Shown here in pieces: positions 55,152 to 63,376 of a DNA stretch of 64,000 nucleotides. Positions within the stretch are counted from its first letter, which is position 1, and every line of letters begins with the position of its first letter. Made by a program: the position numbers and the translations under genes. This DNA comes from Shimia isoporae (lineage in GTDB: Bacteria > Pseudomonadota > Alphaproteobacteria > Rhodobacterales > Rhodobacteraceae), in assembly GCF_004346865.1 (NCBI RefSeq), contig NZ_SMGR01000003.1:186001-250000 (forward strand), read 5' to 3'. Below the pieces are notes generated by a model that made no database searches, was not told the DNA's origin, and was given only the letters and a program-made list of their open reading frames with translations.

Positions 55152-55787
55152 ATGGCGTGGTCCGAAATCCTGACGTTTTCCTTTGTCGCAGCGCTTCTGG
55201 TCATGTCGCCCGGCCCAAACAGCGTGCTGATCGCCAAGACCGTGCCAACATCCGGTCGCGCCGCAGGCTTCGCCAATGTCACCGGGTTCGTTGCTGCCTT
55301 CTACCTGCATGGCGCCATGTCGGTGCTCGGCATCTCGATAATCCTGACGCAATCGGCGCTGGCCTTCTCAATCGTGAAATATCTCGGTGCAGCGTATCTC
55401 TGCTGGATCGGCATCAAGGCCCTGTTGGCGGCCTATCGCGGTGCAACACCCGTCGCTGACACTGCCCCCGCAAGACGCAGGCGCACCCTCGCCAAAGCCT
55501 TCACAGAAGGCTTCCTGACCAATGCGCTTAACCCCAAAGTCTCGATGTTCTACCTCGCGGCCTTTCCGCAGTTCATAGCGCTCGGCGAAACCACCGCCGC
55601 AGCCTCGTTCCTGCTGGTTTTCATTCACTCGATGATCAACGCTTTATGGTTCGGCGCGATGGTGCTGCTTCTCGACCGCCTCAGACATGCTGCGCAGAAC
55701 ACTCATTTCCAGCGCTGGCTAAAAGGTGTGACCGGCGTTGTTTTCCTTGGATTCGGCGCCAAACTTGCCACCATGCGCGTGACATGA
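55152..55787 (+). CDS. LysE family translocator
   Basis: A 211-residue exporter with six membrane segments. It shows LLVMSPGPNSVLIAKTV near residue 16 and TNALNPKVSMFYLAAFPQFI near residue 122, both typical of the LysE/RhtB superfamily. The substrate is not known. It lies downstream of the dehalogenase on the same strand, with 86 bases between, and is convergent with the carbamoyltransferase-like gene (one base between stops). Confidence 0.9.
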   Translation: MAWSEILTFSFVAALLVMSPGPNSVLIAKTVPTSGRAAGFANVTGFVAAFYLHGAMSVLGISIILTQSALAFSIVKYLGAAYLCWIGIKALLAAYRGATPVADTAPARRRRTLAKAFTEGFLTNALNPKVSMFYLAAFPQFIALGETTAAASFLLVFIHSMINALWFGAMVLLLDRLRHAAQNTHFQRWLKGVTGVVFLGFGAKLATMRVT

Positions 55788-55788
55788 C

Positions 55789-56640
55789 CTAGGTCAGGGC
55801 CTCCACCATCGCCGCGTTCTGAACATGCATCAGATACGCCTTCGCTTGAGTCGCGACGCAACTGGCATGCGCCATCGCCGCCGCGTCCACCTCTTCGCCG
55901 CGCGTCACAGGCGGGCAGGGAATGAAGTACACATCCGGTCGACAACGCTCCAATATCGCACCTGTCACCGAAAAACCTGCCACCTTCCGTCCCGCGGTCG
56001 ATGACCAGCAGTCGGTGACGATCACATCCGCTTCCAACAGCGCCGCCTCACTTTGAGTGACATCACAGCCGGGTGGCAGAGCATCCGGCCCAACTCCCTG
56101 CTCGACGGGGCACCACTGGGTCACCGAAATTGGCACCACCCGCGCCGCCTCGAGCCAGGACTGAACAATGTTGCCATTCGGCGCAGCCACTACAACCTTG
56201 AGCCCGTCGAGATGCCCTTTGCGCGACAGGACAAACGCCAAGTCACCAAGTATCTCGCACGGATGGTTGTCATTGGTCCGCAGGTTCAGCACCGGAAACG
56301 CGGCCGCCTCCGCAAAGGCCGCCAATCGTGACAAGCGCGGAGTGCGAACGGCCATCAGGTCACACCAGTTGCCGAGATAACCAGCCAGATCACCGACTGC
56401 CTCACCGCCCTCCAGCATCACGCCGGTGTCGACACAGATCGCGCCCATCTCTGCCGCCCCCAGCTTCACCGCCGTCGGATTGCGCCACCCCGGCAATTCG
56501 GCAATCAACCCGATCCGCCGACCTTGCAAAACCCGCGGCATGGCCCGTGCTTCCCAGTCCTGAGCGATTTGCAACGACCGCTCGAGCAAAGCCTCAAGCG
56601 CTGCCCGATCCAGATCATCCACTCGCAACAAATGCCGCAT
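55789..56640 (-). CDS. Divergent carbamoyltransferase-fold protein (OTC-like)
   Basis: A 283-residue protein with the two-domain pattern of aspartate/ornithine carbamoyltransferases, but with changed active-site motifs. The STRT carbamoyl-phosphate loop reads PGWRNPTAVKLG, HPCQ reads HPCE in NDNHPCEILGDL, the DxxxSMG ornithine loop reads DCWSSTAG, and HCLP reads PCPPVTRGEE. The fold is therefore clear, but normal carbamoyl transfer to ornithine is doubtful. The ATG at 56640 overlaps the stop of the GMC oxidoreductase gene (TGATG), tying the two together. It could be a transferase for another amine, or a binding protein. Confidence 0.8.
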   Translation of the reverse strand: MRHLLRVDDLDRAALEALLERSLQIAQDWEARAMPRVLQGRRIGLIAELPGWRNPTAVKLGAAEMGAICVDTGVMLEGGEAVGDLAGYLGNWCDLMAVRTPRLSRLAAFAEAAAFPVLNLRTNDNHPCEILGDLAFVLSRKGHLDGLKVVVAAPNGNIVQSWLEAARVVPISVTQWCPVEQGVGPDALPPGCDVTQSEAALLEADVIVTDCWSSTAGRKVAGFSVTGAILERCRPDVYFIPCPPVTRGEEVDAAAMAHASCVATQAKAYLMHVQNAAMVEALT

Positions 56641-58223
56641 CACCACGCCTGTGACAGCATCATTTCCGCCGCCTTTTCACCAATCATGATCGACGGCGCA
56701 TTTGTGTTGCCTGATGTGATCGTTGGCATCACCGAGGCATCCACAACCCGCAAGCCGGCCAGCCCCCGCATCCGCAGCTCTCCATCCAGCGGCGCAGCTG
56801 CATCACTGCCCATGCGCACGGTTCCAACGGGATGGAAAATCGTTGTACCTATGTCGCCCGCCGCATGCGCCAGCTCTGCATCGTCTTGTGCGGTGACCCC
56901 GGGCTTCATCTCTTCGGGCGCATATTTTGCCATCGGCCCCTGTGCCATGATCTGACGTGCCTGCCGGATCGCCGCCACAGCCACCGCACGGTCGCCTTCT
57001 GTTGCCAAGTAGTTCGGCGCAATCTCCGGTGCCTGAAACGGGTCCGCTGACCGGATGCGCACATGCCCACGGCTCTCGGGGCGCAGGTTGCAGACGCTCG
57101 CAGTGATGGCTGGGAAGTCATGCAGTGGCTGTCCAAACGCCTCCAGTGACAGGGGCTGAACATGGTACTCAAGATCAGGGGTCGCCAGATCCGGGCGCGA
57201 CTTGGTAAATGCGCCCAGCTGGCTCGGCGCCATCGACATGGGCCCGGTACGTTTTGCCAGATACTCCAGTCCAATCTTTGCCTTGCCCCACAGGGAATTC
57301 GCCATGGTATTGAGCGTCTTGGCCCCCTGAAGTTTCCACGCGCAGCGCAGTTGCAGGTGATCCTGTAGGTTGGAGCCGATACCTTCCACTTCGTGCTGCA
57401 CAGCAATCCCGTGTTCCCGAAGAATGTCGCCCGGCCCCACTCCGGACAGCTGCAAAATCTGGGGGGAGTTCACCGCGCCCGCAGACAACACGACGTCGCC
57501 ACCGCAACGCGCCTGCTTCAGGTCTCCGTTTTGCCGATACTCCACCCCAACCACGCGCCCGCGCTCTATCAGGAGGCGCAGGGTTTGCGCGTTCACCTCC
57601 ACCTTCAAACGGTCCTTGCGAGGACGCAAAAAAGCCTTGGCTGTATTCCACCGCCAGCCGCTCTTCTGATTGACCTTGAAATACCCGACGCCTTCGTTGT
57701 CGCCAGTGTTGAAATCATCCGTTCGGGGCACTCCTGCCGCCTCTGCGGCCGCCATCCAGTCATCGAGCACATCCCAATGCAGACGCTGGTTGTTCACATG
57801 CCACTCGCCGCCAGCACCATGCAGGTCCGACGGCCCGTCCATATAGTCCTCGGACTTCTTGAATAGTGGCAAAACGTCATCCCACCCCCAGCCCGCCAAT
57901 CCCATCTGACGCCAGCCGTCGTAGTCCGCAGCCTGCCCCCGCAGGTAAAGCATCCCGTTGATCGAACTGCACCCGCCCAAAACCTTGCCGCGCGGATAAA
58001 TCAACTGCCTGCCGTTCAAACCAGCGTCCGGCGCCGTTTTGTACATCCAATCAGTGCGGGGATTGCCGATGCAATACAGATATCCCATCGGGATATGAAT
58101 CCAGTGATACGTGTCGCGACCACCCGCCTCGAGCAACAGCACCTTGCGGCCGCCTTCGGCCAAGCGCGCAGCTACCACACAGCCGGCGCTGCCCGCGCCC
58201 ACAACGATATGATCCCAGTCCAA
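56640..58223 (-). CDS. GMC family oxidoreductase (choline dehydrogenase-like)
   Basis: A 527-residue FAD enzyme of the GMC family. The dinucleotide fold is VVGAGSAGCVVAARLAEGG at 6-24, the first family signature PRGKVLGGCSSINGMLYLRG near 78, and the active-site His and Asn are in FHPVGTVRMG near 464 and GNTNAPSIMIGEKAA near 508. It oxidises an alcohol to an aldehyde; choline, polyethylene glycol or other alcohols are possible. The start is TTG at 58223 with GAGGGG. It is coupled to the carbamoyltransferase-like gene and not to betaine genes, so a role in choline use is not supported by context. Confidence 0.92.
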   Translation of the reverse strand: MDWDHIVVGAGSAGCVVAARLAEGGRKVLLLEAGGRDTYHWIHIPMGYLYCIGNPRTDWMYKTAPDAGLNGRQLIYPRGKVLGGCSSINGMLYLRGQAADYDGWRQMGLAGWGWDDVLPLFKKSEDYMDGPSDLHGAGGEWHVNNQRLHWDVLDDWMAAAEAAGVPRTDDFNTGDNEGVGYFKVNQKSGWRWNTAKAFLRPRKDRLKVEVNAQTLRLLIERGRVVGVEYRQNGDLKQARCGGDVVLSAGAVNSPQILQLSGVGPGDILREHGIAVQHEVEGIGSNLQDHLQLRCAWKLQGAKTLNTMANSLWGKAKIGLEYLAKRTGPMSMAPSQLGAFTKSRPDLATPDLEYHVQPLSLEAFGQPLHDFPAITASVCNLRPESRGHVRIRSADPFQAPEIAPNYLATEGDRAVAVAAIRQARQIMAQGPMAKYAPEEMKPGVTAQDDAELAHAAGDIGTTIFHPVGTVRMGSDAAAPLDGELRMRGLAGLRVVDASVMPTITSGNTNAPSIMIGEKAAEMMLSQAW

Positions 58224-58340
58224 GCTACCCCTCTCCCAAGCCGTCCCGTTACCAGACTAGGCACGCCGGAAAGTGTCAACCGGACCGAAGCCCTCCCGGG
58301 CTTAAAACACCAAGGGAGCGAGACCGAGCACCTGCGTGCC

Positions 58341-59213
58341 TTAGGCTTCAGCCGGTTCCATATTCAGCTTCTCCGGATTGCGCATGACATAGATCCACTG
58401 CACCTGCCCCGCTGCGTTCGGGACAACCACCGTCAGCGTGTCCAAAACACCCGCAACAAACCGTGCCATTGCGGGCAAACCATTGGCCTTCACCAGCTCG
58501 AACCGCACGTCGGGAAGGTCTCGGTCTTTGGCCATAACCGACGTAAGCACCAGCATGATCTCCTCGGGTCCTCGTAGAACCCTCCGCGCTGCACGCACCT
58601 TGGCACCGCCATCGGTCACCGCCATCGCATCTGCGGCCAGCATCTTGAGTGCCGCCGCATGGTCCTGTGTGGCCGCGATAAAAAATTTCTGAAGCGCCGC
58701 AGCGGCTTCCTCGCGCGAGACATCAAACCGTGGCCCTTCCGACTGCAACCGCTTGTGCGCGCGGCTTACCATCTGACGACACGCCGCCTCCGTCCGCTCA
58801 AGCGTGGCGGCAATCTCTGCATAATCGGCATCAAACGCCTCGCGTAAAACAAATGCGGCCCGCTCAGCCGGTGCCAGCCTCTCCATCGCCCAAAGCAACG
58901 CCAGTTCGCATTCCTCTGCCAACTCGAACCCTGCTTCAGCTCCGGCATCGGCCGCCCCGATCAATGGTTCGGGCAGCCAAGGCCCGACGTAGTGCTCACG
59001 CCTCACCTGCGCTGACCGCAGCGTATCGATCGCGACGTTGGTCGCCACCCGTCGCAGCCATGCCCGCGGGTTGTCGACACTTCGCGCGCCAGAAAATCGA
59101 AGCCAGACCTCCTGCACCACATCTTCCGCTGCGTGACGCTCCCCGAGCATGCGGTATGACATGGACAACAAAGCCGGTCTCTCGGCCTCGAAAAGGTCCA
59201 CCATATCCTTCAT
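58341..59213 (-). CDS. ECF41-type RNA polymerase sigma factor with SnoaL-like tail
   Basis: A 290-residue ECF sigma factor. Region 2 spans about 8-75, a linker with WLPEPL at 79-84, region 4 spans about 100-155, and a C-terminal SnoaL-like domain covers about 170-290. That tail carries DGGAK (201-205) and NPEKL (279-283), close to the DGGGK and NPDKL motifs of group ECF41, in which the fused domain controls the sigma factor in place of an anti-sigma protein. It is the last gene of an operon with an AhpD-like gene, the usual ECF41 partner type. Upstream of the operon is an ECF41-like promoter, so it likely controls its own operon. Confidence 0.92.
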   Translation of the reverse strand: MKDMVDLFEAERPALLSMSYRMLGERHAAEDVVQEVWLRFSGARSVDNPRAWLRRVATNVAIDTLRSAQVRREHYVGPWLPEPLIGAADAGAEAGFELAEECELALLWAMERLAPAERAAFVLREAFDADYAEIAATLERTEAACRQMVSRAHKRLQSEGPRFDVSREEAAAALQKFFIAATQDHAAALKMLAADAMAVTDGGAKVRAARRVLRGPEEIMLVLTSVMAKDRDLPDVRFELVKANGLPAMARFVAGVLDTLTVVVPNAAGQVQWIYVMRNPEKLNMEPAEA

Positions 59214-59747
59214 TCAGGCCACCTCCCCAAGACGCCCGCCGACATCAATCCGCTGGCAGGCGTGGCCCTGCCCCAACCCGCGCTTGAACACCGGATAGAA
59301 CCGACCGGTCGCCGCCGCGAAACTTGCTGCCACAAGAGCATGATCGCCAAACCGCGCGCGTATCGTGTCCGCAAATTCATTGGCGTCATAAGAACGCGCA
59401 ATGGCTTGTTGGGCAAACTGAAAGCCCAGCCCCACGTCACCGGCGTCCGAAAAACGCGCCTCGATGGCCGCCAGAAGGTGATCTGCGGACACGCCTTGCT
59501 CCAACGCCATATCCACCACCAGCTGTCCGCACGGCCCGCAGTCTCCATCAAGCGTCGAAGCAAGCAGAGCCCCGAACCACACAGCGCGGGCAACCTGCGG
59601 TCCACGATGTTGAGACAGCATGGGAAACAGCGTCAATGCCAGTCCAGCCCCGACTGACGTATCGATCACCTCGTGCATATAATCGGTGTCATAGGCATAT
59701 TTCCGTCCAAAGGCCCGCGCGCCCGCATGTAAAACCGCTCTGATCAT
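59214..59747 (-). CDS. Carboxymuconolactone decarboxylase/AhpD-like protein
   Basis: A 177-residue helical protein with a CxxC pair (Cys70 and Cys73 in DGDCGPCGQLVVDMAL), as in the AhpD/CMD superfamily of thiol-active proteins. Such proteins are the usual neighbours of ECF41 sigma factors. The rest is all-helical (FADTIRARFGDHALVAASFAAATGRFY). The ATG at 59747 has AGGAGG and overlaps the stop of the membrane protein gene upstream. Its stop touches the sigma gene start. A redox or peroxide-related role is likely but unproven. Confidence 0.85.
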   Translation of the reverse strand: MIRAVLHAGARAFGRKYAYDTDYMHEVIDTSVGAGLALTLFPMLSQHRGPQVARAVWFGALLASTLDGDCGPCGQLVVDMALEQGVSADHLLAAIEARFSDAGDVGLGFQFAQQAIARSYDANEFADTIRARFGDHALVAASFAAATGRFYPVFKRGLGQGHACQRIDVGGRLGEVA

Positions 59748-60133
59748 GCCACCGCCTCCTCGCGACCAAAGCTGGCTGCAGCCCAAAGCGCCGCCCACGC
59801 CGGAGCTTGAATCCCAATCAGGTTAACCAGAGCAACAATATCGGCCGCGTATCCACGATGGACCGCCCAGATCCAGACGTGAAACACCGCGTGCAACACC
59901 GGAAACCCTGCGCCAAACAGCGCGACCTCACGGTTGCCTGCCTTTGCGCCTGCGATCAGGGCCATGCCCGACACCGCAAAGGCAATCGCCACATCCCGGA
60001 TGAAATGATCATTGTAGCCGCCGGTCGCCGCCACACCGGGCACCGCTTCAAACCACTGATGCGGTGCCACCCACATCACCACCGCGTTGCCCAAAAAGAA
60101 CAGGCCGCAGCCCCAAAGTACCGATTTTGTCAT
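59744..60133 (-). CDS. Four-helix membrane protein of the ECF41 operon
   Basis: A 129-residue inner-membrane protein with four hydrophobic segments (about 4-22, 47-65, 70-92 and 98-120). Histidines and tryptophans sit in the turns (APHQWFEAVPG, NDHFIRD and LHAVFHVWIWAVHRG), which could bind a metal or quinone. I do not recognise the family. It is the first gene after the ECF41-like promoter and is coupled to the AhpD-like gene by an ATGA overlap, so it is expected to be part of the same response. Confidence 0.78.
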   Translation of the reverse strand: MTKSVLWGCGLFFLGNAVVMWVAPHQWFEAVPGVAATGGYNDHFIRDVAIAFAVSGMALIAGAKAGNREVALFGAGFPVLHAVFHVWIWAVHRGYAADIVALVNLIGIQAPAWAALWAAASFGREEAVA

Positions 60134-60161
60134 CTGCAAATCTCCAAGCTGTTTCCCTTAA

Positions 60162-60188
60162 GACGAAACAGCCTGTCGATTTGTGACA
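60162..60188 (-). promoter_or_regulatory. ECF41-type promoter TGTCACA-N16-CGTC
   Basis: Read on the minus strand, TGTCACA (60188-60182) is followed by exactly 16 bases and CGTC (60165-60162). This matches the promoter described for ECF41 sigma factors. It begins just after the stop codon of the Lrp gene and lies 29 bases before the first gene of the operon that encodes the ECF41 protein, so it explains self-activation. Confidence 0.8.
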
Positions 60189-60189
60189 C

Positions 60190-60648
60190 TCACACAGGCA
60201 AAGCCGTGGTTTTGAAAACGGTGCGGAGAGCAAAGCTTGATTGCATCTGGGCGACGCCCGGCAAACGCGCCAGATGCTGACGGTGAATGCGTGCGAAATC
60301 TTCGGTGTTCTCGGCAACCACCTTGAGGATGTAATCCGCTGTGCCTGCCATCAGGTGACACTCAAGCACATCCGGTATCCGCGCCACCGCTTTTTCGAAG
60401 GCATCCAGCACTTCATCCGCCTGCCCCGACAGGGTGATTTCAACAAAAACCGTGGTTGGTACGTCCATCTTGCGGGGATCAAGCAGCGCAACATAGTCGC
60501 GAATATAGCCGTCCGCCTCCAGCCGGTGCACACGTCTGTGGCAGGCGCTTGCAGAGAGATTCACCCGCTCTGACAGCTCCGCATTGGAAATCCGCCCCTG
60601 CTTTTGCAGCACCATCAGGATGCGACGATCCGTTGAATCAATTGACAT
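60190..60648 (-). CDS. Lrp/AsnC family regulator (AldR-like)
   Basis: A 152-residue regulator with an N-terminal helix-turn-helix (QGRISNAELSERVNLSASAC near residue 17) and a C-terminal RAM ligand domain (VECHLMAGTADYILKVVAENTEDFARI-like region, residues about 95-125). It is divergent from ald. This arrangement is known for AldR/BkdR-type proteins that activate alanine dehydrogenase in response to alanine. The intergenic DNA has a 17-base palindrome that is a good operator candidate. Confidence 0.93.
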   Translation of the reverse strand: MSIDSTDRRILMVLQKQGRISNAELSERVNLSASACHRRVHRLEADGYIRDYVALLDPRKMDVPTTVFVEITLSGQADEVLDAFEKAVARIPDVLECHLMAGTADYILKVVAENTEDFARIHRQHLARLPGVAQMQSSFALRTVFKTTALPV

Positions 60649-60682
60649 GATACGGTGACTCCTTGCGTCTGGCTCTTAAGTA

Positions 60683-60699
60683 TTCGAAGATTCTTCGAA
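60683..60699. promoter_or_regulatory. Palindrome between lrp and ald
   Basis: TTCGAAGA-T-TCTTCGAA is a perfect eight-base inverted repeat around one base, in the divergent lrp-ald promoter region, with AT-rich flanks on the ald side. It is a plausible binding site for the Lrp-type regulator. Confidence 0.65.
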
Positions 60700-60784
60700 A
60701 GCCAAGTTTTCAAACTGCCTAAATTTCAAGCAAATTCTCCTGCCGCATTCCTACCTTTACCTAAAGTCACATCAGGAGAGCGAC

Positions 60785-61903
60785 ATGAAGATCGGCTGCC
60801 CAACAGAAATCAAACCACAGGAATTTCGCGTCGGCATGACGCCGGATGCCGCCCGCGAGGCGGTCGCACACGGCCACGACGTGCTCATCCAGTCGGGCGC
60901 CGGCAACGGCGCAGGCTTCACCGACGAAGACTACATCGCAGCCGGTGCACAGATCATCGGCACCGCACCGGAGGTCTTCGAAAAAGCCGACATGATTGTA
61001 AAGGTTAAGGAACCACAGGCGGACGAGCGCAAGATGCTGCGCGAAGGCCAGCTTCTCTTTACTTACCTGCACCTCGCCCCCGATCCCGAACAGACCAAAG
61101 ACCTCATGGAAAGCGGCTGTACTGCCATCGCCTATGAGACCGTGACCGACGCCAGCGGCGGCCTGCCGCTTCTGTCTCCCATGTCCGAAGTCGCTGGACG
61201 CCTTGCACCACAAGTCGGCTCTTGGACGCTGCAAAAGGCCAACGGTGGCCGCGGCGTCCTGATGGGCGGCGTGCCCGGTGTTGCACCTGCAAAAGTGGTG
61301 GTGATCGGCGGCGGCGTTGTTGGCACGCACGCTGCCAAGATCGCCGCAGGCATGGGCGCGGATGTGACCGTACTGGACCGCTCGCTCACCCGTCTGAAAT
61401 ATCTTGATGACGTTTTCGGCGGCACTTTCAAGAACCAGTATTCCACCGCAGGCGCCACCGCAGAGCTGGTGCGGGAGGCTGACATGGTGATCGGCGCGGT
61501 CCTGATCCCCGGTGCAGCAGCCCCAAAACTTGTCACCCGCGCGCAGCTGTCTGAAATGAAGCCGGGCGCGGCTCTGGTGGATGTCGCCATCGACCAGGGC
61601 GGCTGCTTCGAAACGTCCCGCGCTACCACACACGCGGACCCGATCTACGAAGTCGACGGCATCATGCACTACTGTGTAGCGAACATGCCCGGCGCAGTGG
61701 CACGGACCTCGACCCAAGCCCTTGGCAACGCAACTCTGCCTTTCCTGCTCAACCTTGCTGACAAAGGCTGGAAGCAGGCATGCGAGGACGATCCTCATCT
61801 GTTGAACGGACTGAACGTGCACGCAGGTCAGCTCACCTACTATGCCGTCGGCAAAGCGCTTGGCATCGATGTGATCTCGCCGGCGCTGGCTCTGAAAAAC
61901 TAA
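60785..61903 (+). CDS. ald: Alanine dehydrogenase
   Basis: Ald deaminates L-alanine to pyruvate and ammonia with NAD, and can run in reverse. The 372-residue protein begins MKIGCPTEIKPQEFRVGMTP and has the substrate lysine of MIVKVKEPQADE, the dinucleotide loop VVIGGGVVGTHAAKIAAGMG near residue 170 and the later VDVAIDQGGCFETSRATTH. Length is normal. An AGGAG site precedes the ATG. Control by the divergent Lrp protein is likely. A perfect 11-base hairpin follows eight bases after the stop. Confidence 0.97.
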   Translation: MKIGCPTEIKPQEFRVGMTPDAAREAVAHGHDVLIQSGAGNGAGFTDEDYIAAGAQIIGTAPEVFEKADMIVKVKEPQADERKMLREGQLLFTYLHLAPDPEQTKDLMESGCTAIAYETVTDASGGLPLLSPMSEVAGRLAPQVGSWTLQKANGGRGVLMGGVPGVAPAKVVVIGGGVVGTHAAKIAAGMGADVTVLDRSLTRLKYLDDVFGGTFKNQYSTAGATAELVREADMVIGAVLIPGAAAPKLVTRAQLSEMKPGAALVDVAIDQGGCFETSRATTHADPIYEVDGIMHYCVANMPGAVARTSTQALGNATLPFLLNLADKGWKQACEDDPHLLNGLNVHAGQLTYYAVGKALGIDVISPALALKN

Positions 61904-61904
61904 C

Positions 61905-62822
61905 TCATCCGGCAAGGCGCCACGGCGGCGCCTTGCCAATCCGCGCGATCAGAAAGTCGATCAATGCGCGTACTTTGGCCGACAGAACCGTGGTCTTGGG
62001 ATAGACCAGCCACAATACGGATCGATCCGCCACTTCCCACTCCGGCAGCACCCGAACCAGCCGCCCGTCAGCCAGTTCGGTATGAACATTCCACAGCGAG
62101 TTGGCCGAGATGCCTGCCCCGGCTACGGTTGCGATCCGCTGGCTTGCGCCATCATCTACGATCAAAGGACATCTCCCGGCACTCGGATCAAACAGCCCAG
62201 TTGCTCCATCCGGACCGTGCAAGCTCCGCGCTGCCATGCCCTGAAACCCGATCAACGCATGTTCCGCCAAGTCAGCAGGGCGTTCAGGCATGCCGTACGC
62301 CTCAAGATATGCCGGTGACGCCACCAGAATACGCTCGTCATCCGCCAGTTTGCGTCCCTTTAGAGATGTGTCTTCCAGCGCCGTATTGCGCAACGCCAGA
62401 TCAAAACTCCCCGCGATCAGATCCTGCGGATTGTCCGTCAGCCGCAAATCCAGCGTCAGTGCCGGGTGCTTGGCCAGAAACTCGGGCAAAACAGGCACCA
62501 CAAAGGCCTGCGCAAAAGTGCTGGACGCCGCAAACCGAAGCGTGCCCGTCAAAACCGTCTGTCCGCGACCCAGCGCAGCCAGCGCGGCGTCTTCCTGTGC
62601 CAAGATCTCCCGCGCATAGGGCAGAAACTCTGCTCCTTGCACAGACAGGGACACCTTGCGTGTACTGCGATGCAAAAGATCCGCGCCCAGCGCGTTTTCA
62701 AGCTTTGCCAATCGCGCACTCGCAACTGCTGGTGCCAGTCCCAGCTCCCGCCCCGCGGCACTGATATTGAGCATGTCTGCCGCTCGCACGAACAATCGTA
62801 CCGCCTCTGTATCCAATGCCAT
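61905..62822 (-). CDS. LysR family regulator
   Basis: A 305-residue LysR-type regulator. The winged helix is at residues 4-62 (LNISAAGRELGLAPAVASARLAKLE), followed by a periplasmic-binding-protein-like sensor domain from about 90. The signature LRFAASSTFAQAFVVPVLPEFL fits the group that often controls a nearby divergent gene; here that is a DUF1330 gene about 110 bases away. Its last codons contain an 11-base inverted repeat shared with the 3' end of ald. Confidence 0.93.
   Translation of the reverse strand: MALDTEAVRLFVRAADMLNISAAGRELGLAPAVASARLAKLENALGADLLHRSTRKVSLSVQGAEFLPYAREILAQEDAALAALGRGQTVLTGTLRFAASSTFAQAFVVPVLPEFLAKHPALTLDLRLTDNPQDLIAGSFDLALRNTALEDTSLKGRKLADDERILVASPAYLEAYGMPERPADLAEHALIGFQGMAARSLHGPDGATGLFDPSAGRCPLIVDDGASQRIATVAGAGISANSLWNVHTELADGRLVRVLPEWEVADRSVLWLVYPKTTVLSAKVRALIDFLIARIGKAPPWRLAG
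61911..61937. terminator. Hairpin between ald and LysR, inside LysR codons
   Basis: GGCAAGGCGCC (61911-61921) and GGCGCCTTGCC (61927-61937) form a perfect 11-base stem around five bases. It begins eight bases after the ald stop and lies within the last codons of the LysR gene. There is no T run, so a terminator or mRNA-stabilising role is inferred only. Confidence 0.5.
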
Positions 62823-62934
62823 TATTTAGATTTCCCGAATTATGAAGCTCGAAGATCGCCATTCCCGTGGGATTTCGACCTCAGTATATCTCAATCATGA
62901 AAAATGAACGCCAGAAACGCAAGGGAATGCAACA

Positions 62935-63237
62935 ATGACCTACTACTCTATACTCGCTGTAACCCCAACCAACGACGACTGGGTTGCCGACTATATCGGC
63001 CCCGCAAACAAACTTGTCGCGCACTACGGTGGCAAATACATCGCGCGCACCTCCAGCCACGAGCAAGTCGAAGGAGCGGACACTCCGGCGGCTCTGCGTA
63101 TCCTGATTGCGTGGCCGTCGCGACAGGCTGCGCTCGACTTCATGGCCGACCCCGAATACGCCCCACATCTCGCGGCTCGCACGGCTGGGTCTGAAAGTTT
63201 CCACTGGCTCGTCGAAGGCAAAGACGATCTGGCCTGA
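62935..63237 (+). CDS. DUF1330 family protein
   Basis: A 100-residue protein with a dimeric ferredoxin-like fold of the DUF1330 family: LVAHYGGKYIARTSSHEQVEG near residue 29 and ILIAWPSRQAALDFMADPEY near 58. The family's function is unknown. It stands divergent from a LysR gene, which may control it, and ends at a terminator. Confidence 0.88.
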   Translation: MTYYSILAVTPTNDDWVADYIGPANKLVAHYGGKYIARTSSHEQVEGADTPAALRILIAWPSRQAALDFMADPEYAPHLAARTAGSESFHWLVEGKDDLA

Positions 63238-63262
63238 AGCGTCCCGAAACAACAGTCAAAAA

Positions 63263-63290
63263 GGCGCCCCCCAAAGGGGCGTCTTTGTTC
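63263..63290 (+). terminator. Rho-independent terminator of the DUF1330 gene
   Basis: GGCGCCCC (63263-63270) pairs with GGGGCGTC (63276-63283, one G-T pair) around five bases, followed by TTTGTTC. Confidence 0.8.
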
Positions 63291-63376
63291 TTTTCACAGC
63301 GACGGAAGTCTTCGGGTGCAGCGTACCAACTATATCACCGGCATCTCCGGTCTCTCTAGCATCGTTGGACCAAACC

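Noticed and set aside
56640-58223. Choline-to-betaine operon
   Set aside because: The GMC protein resembles BetA in general, but no betB, betI or choline transporter is adjacent, so a choline role is not supported.
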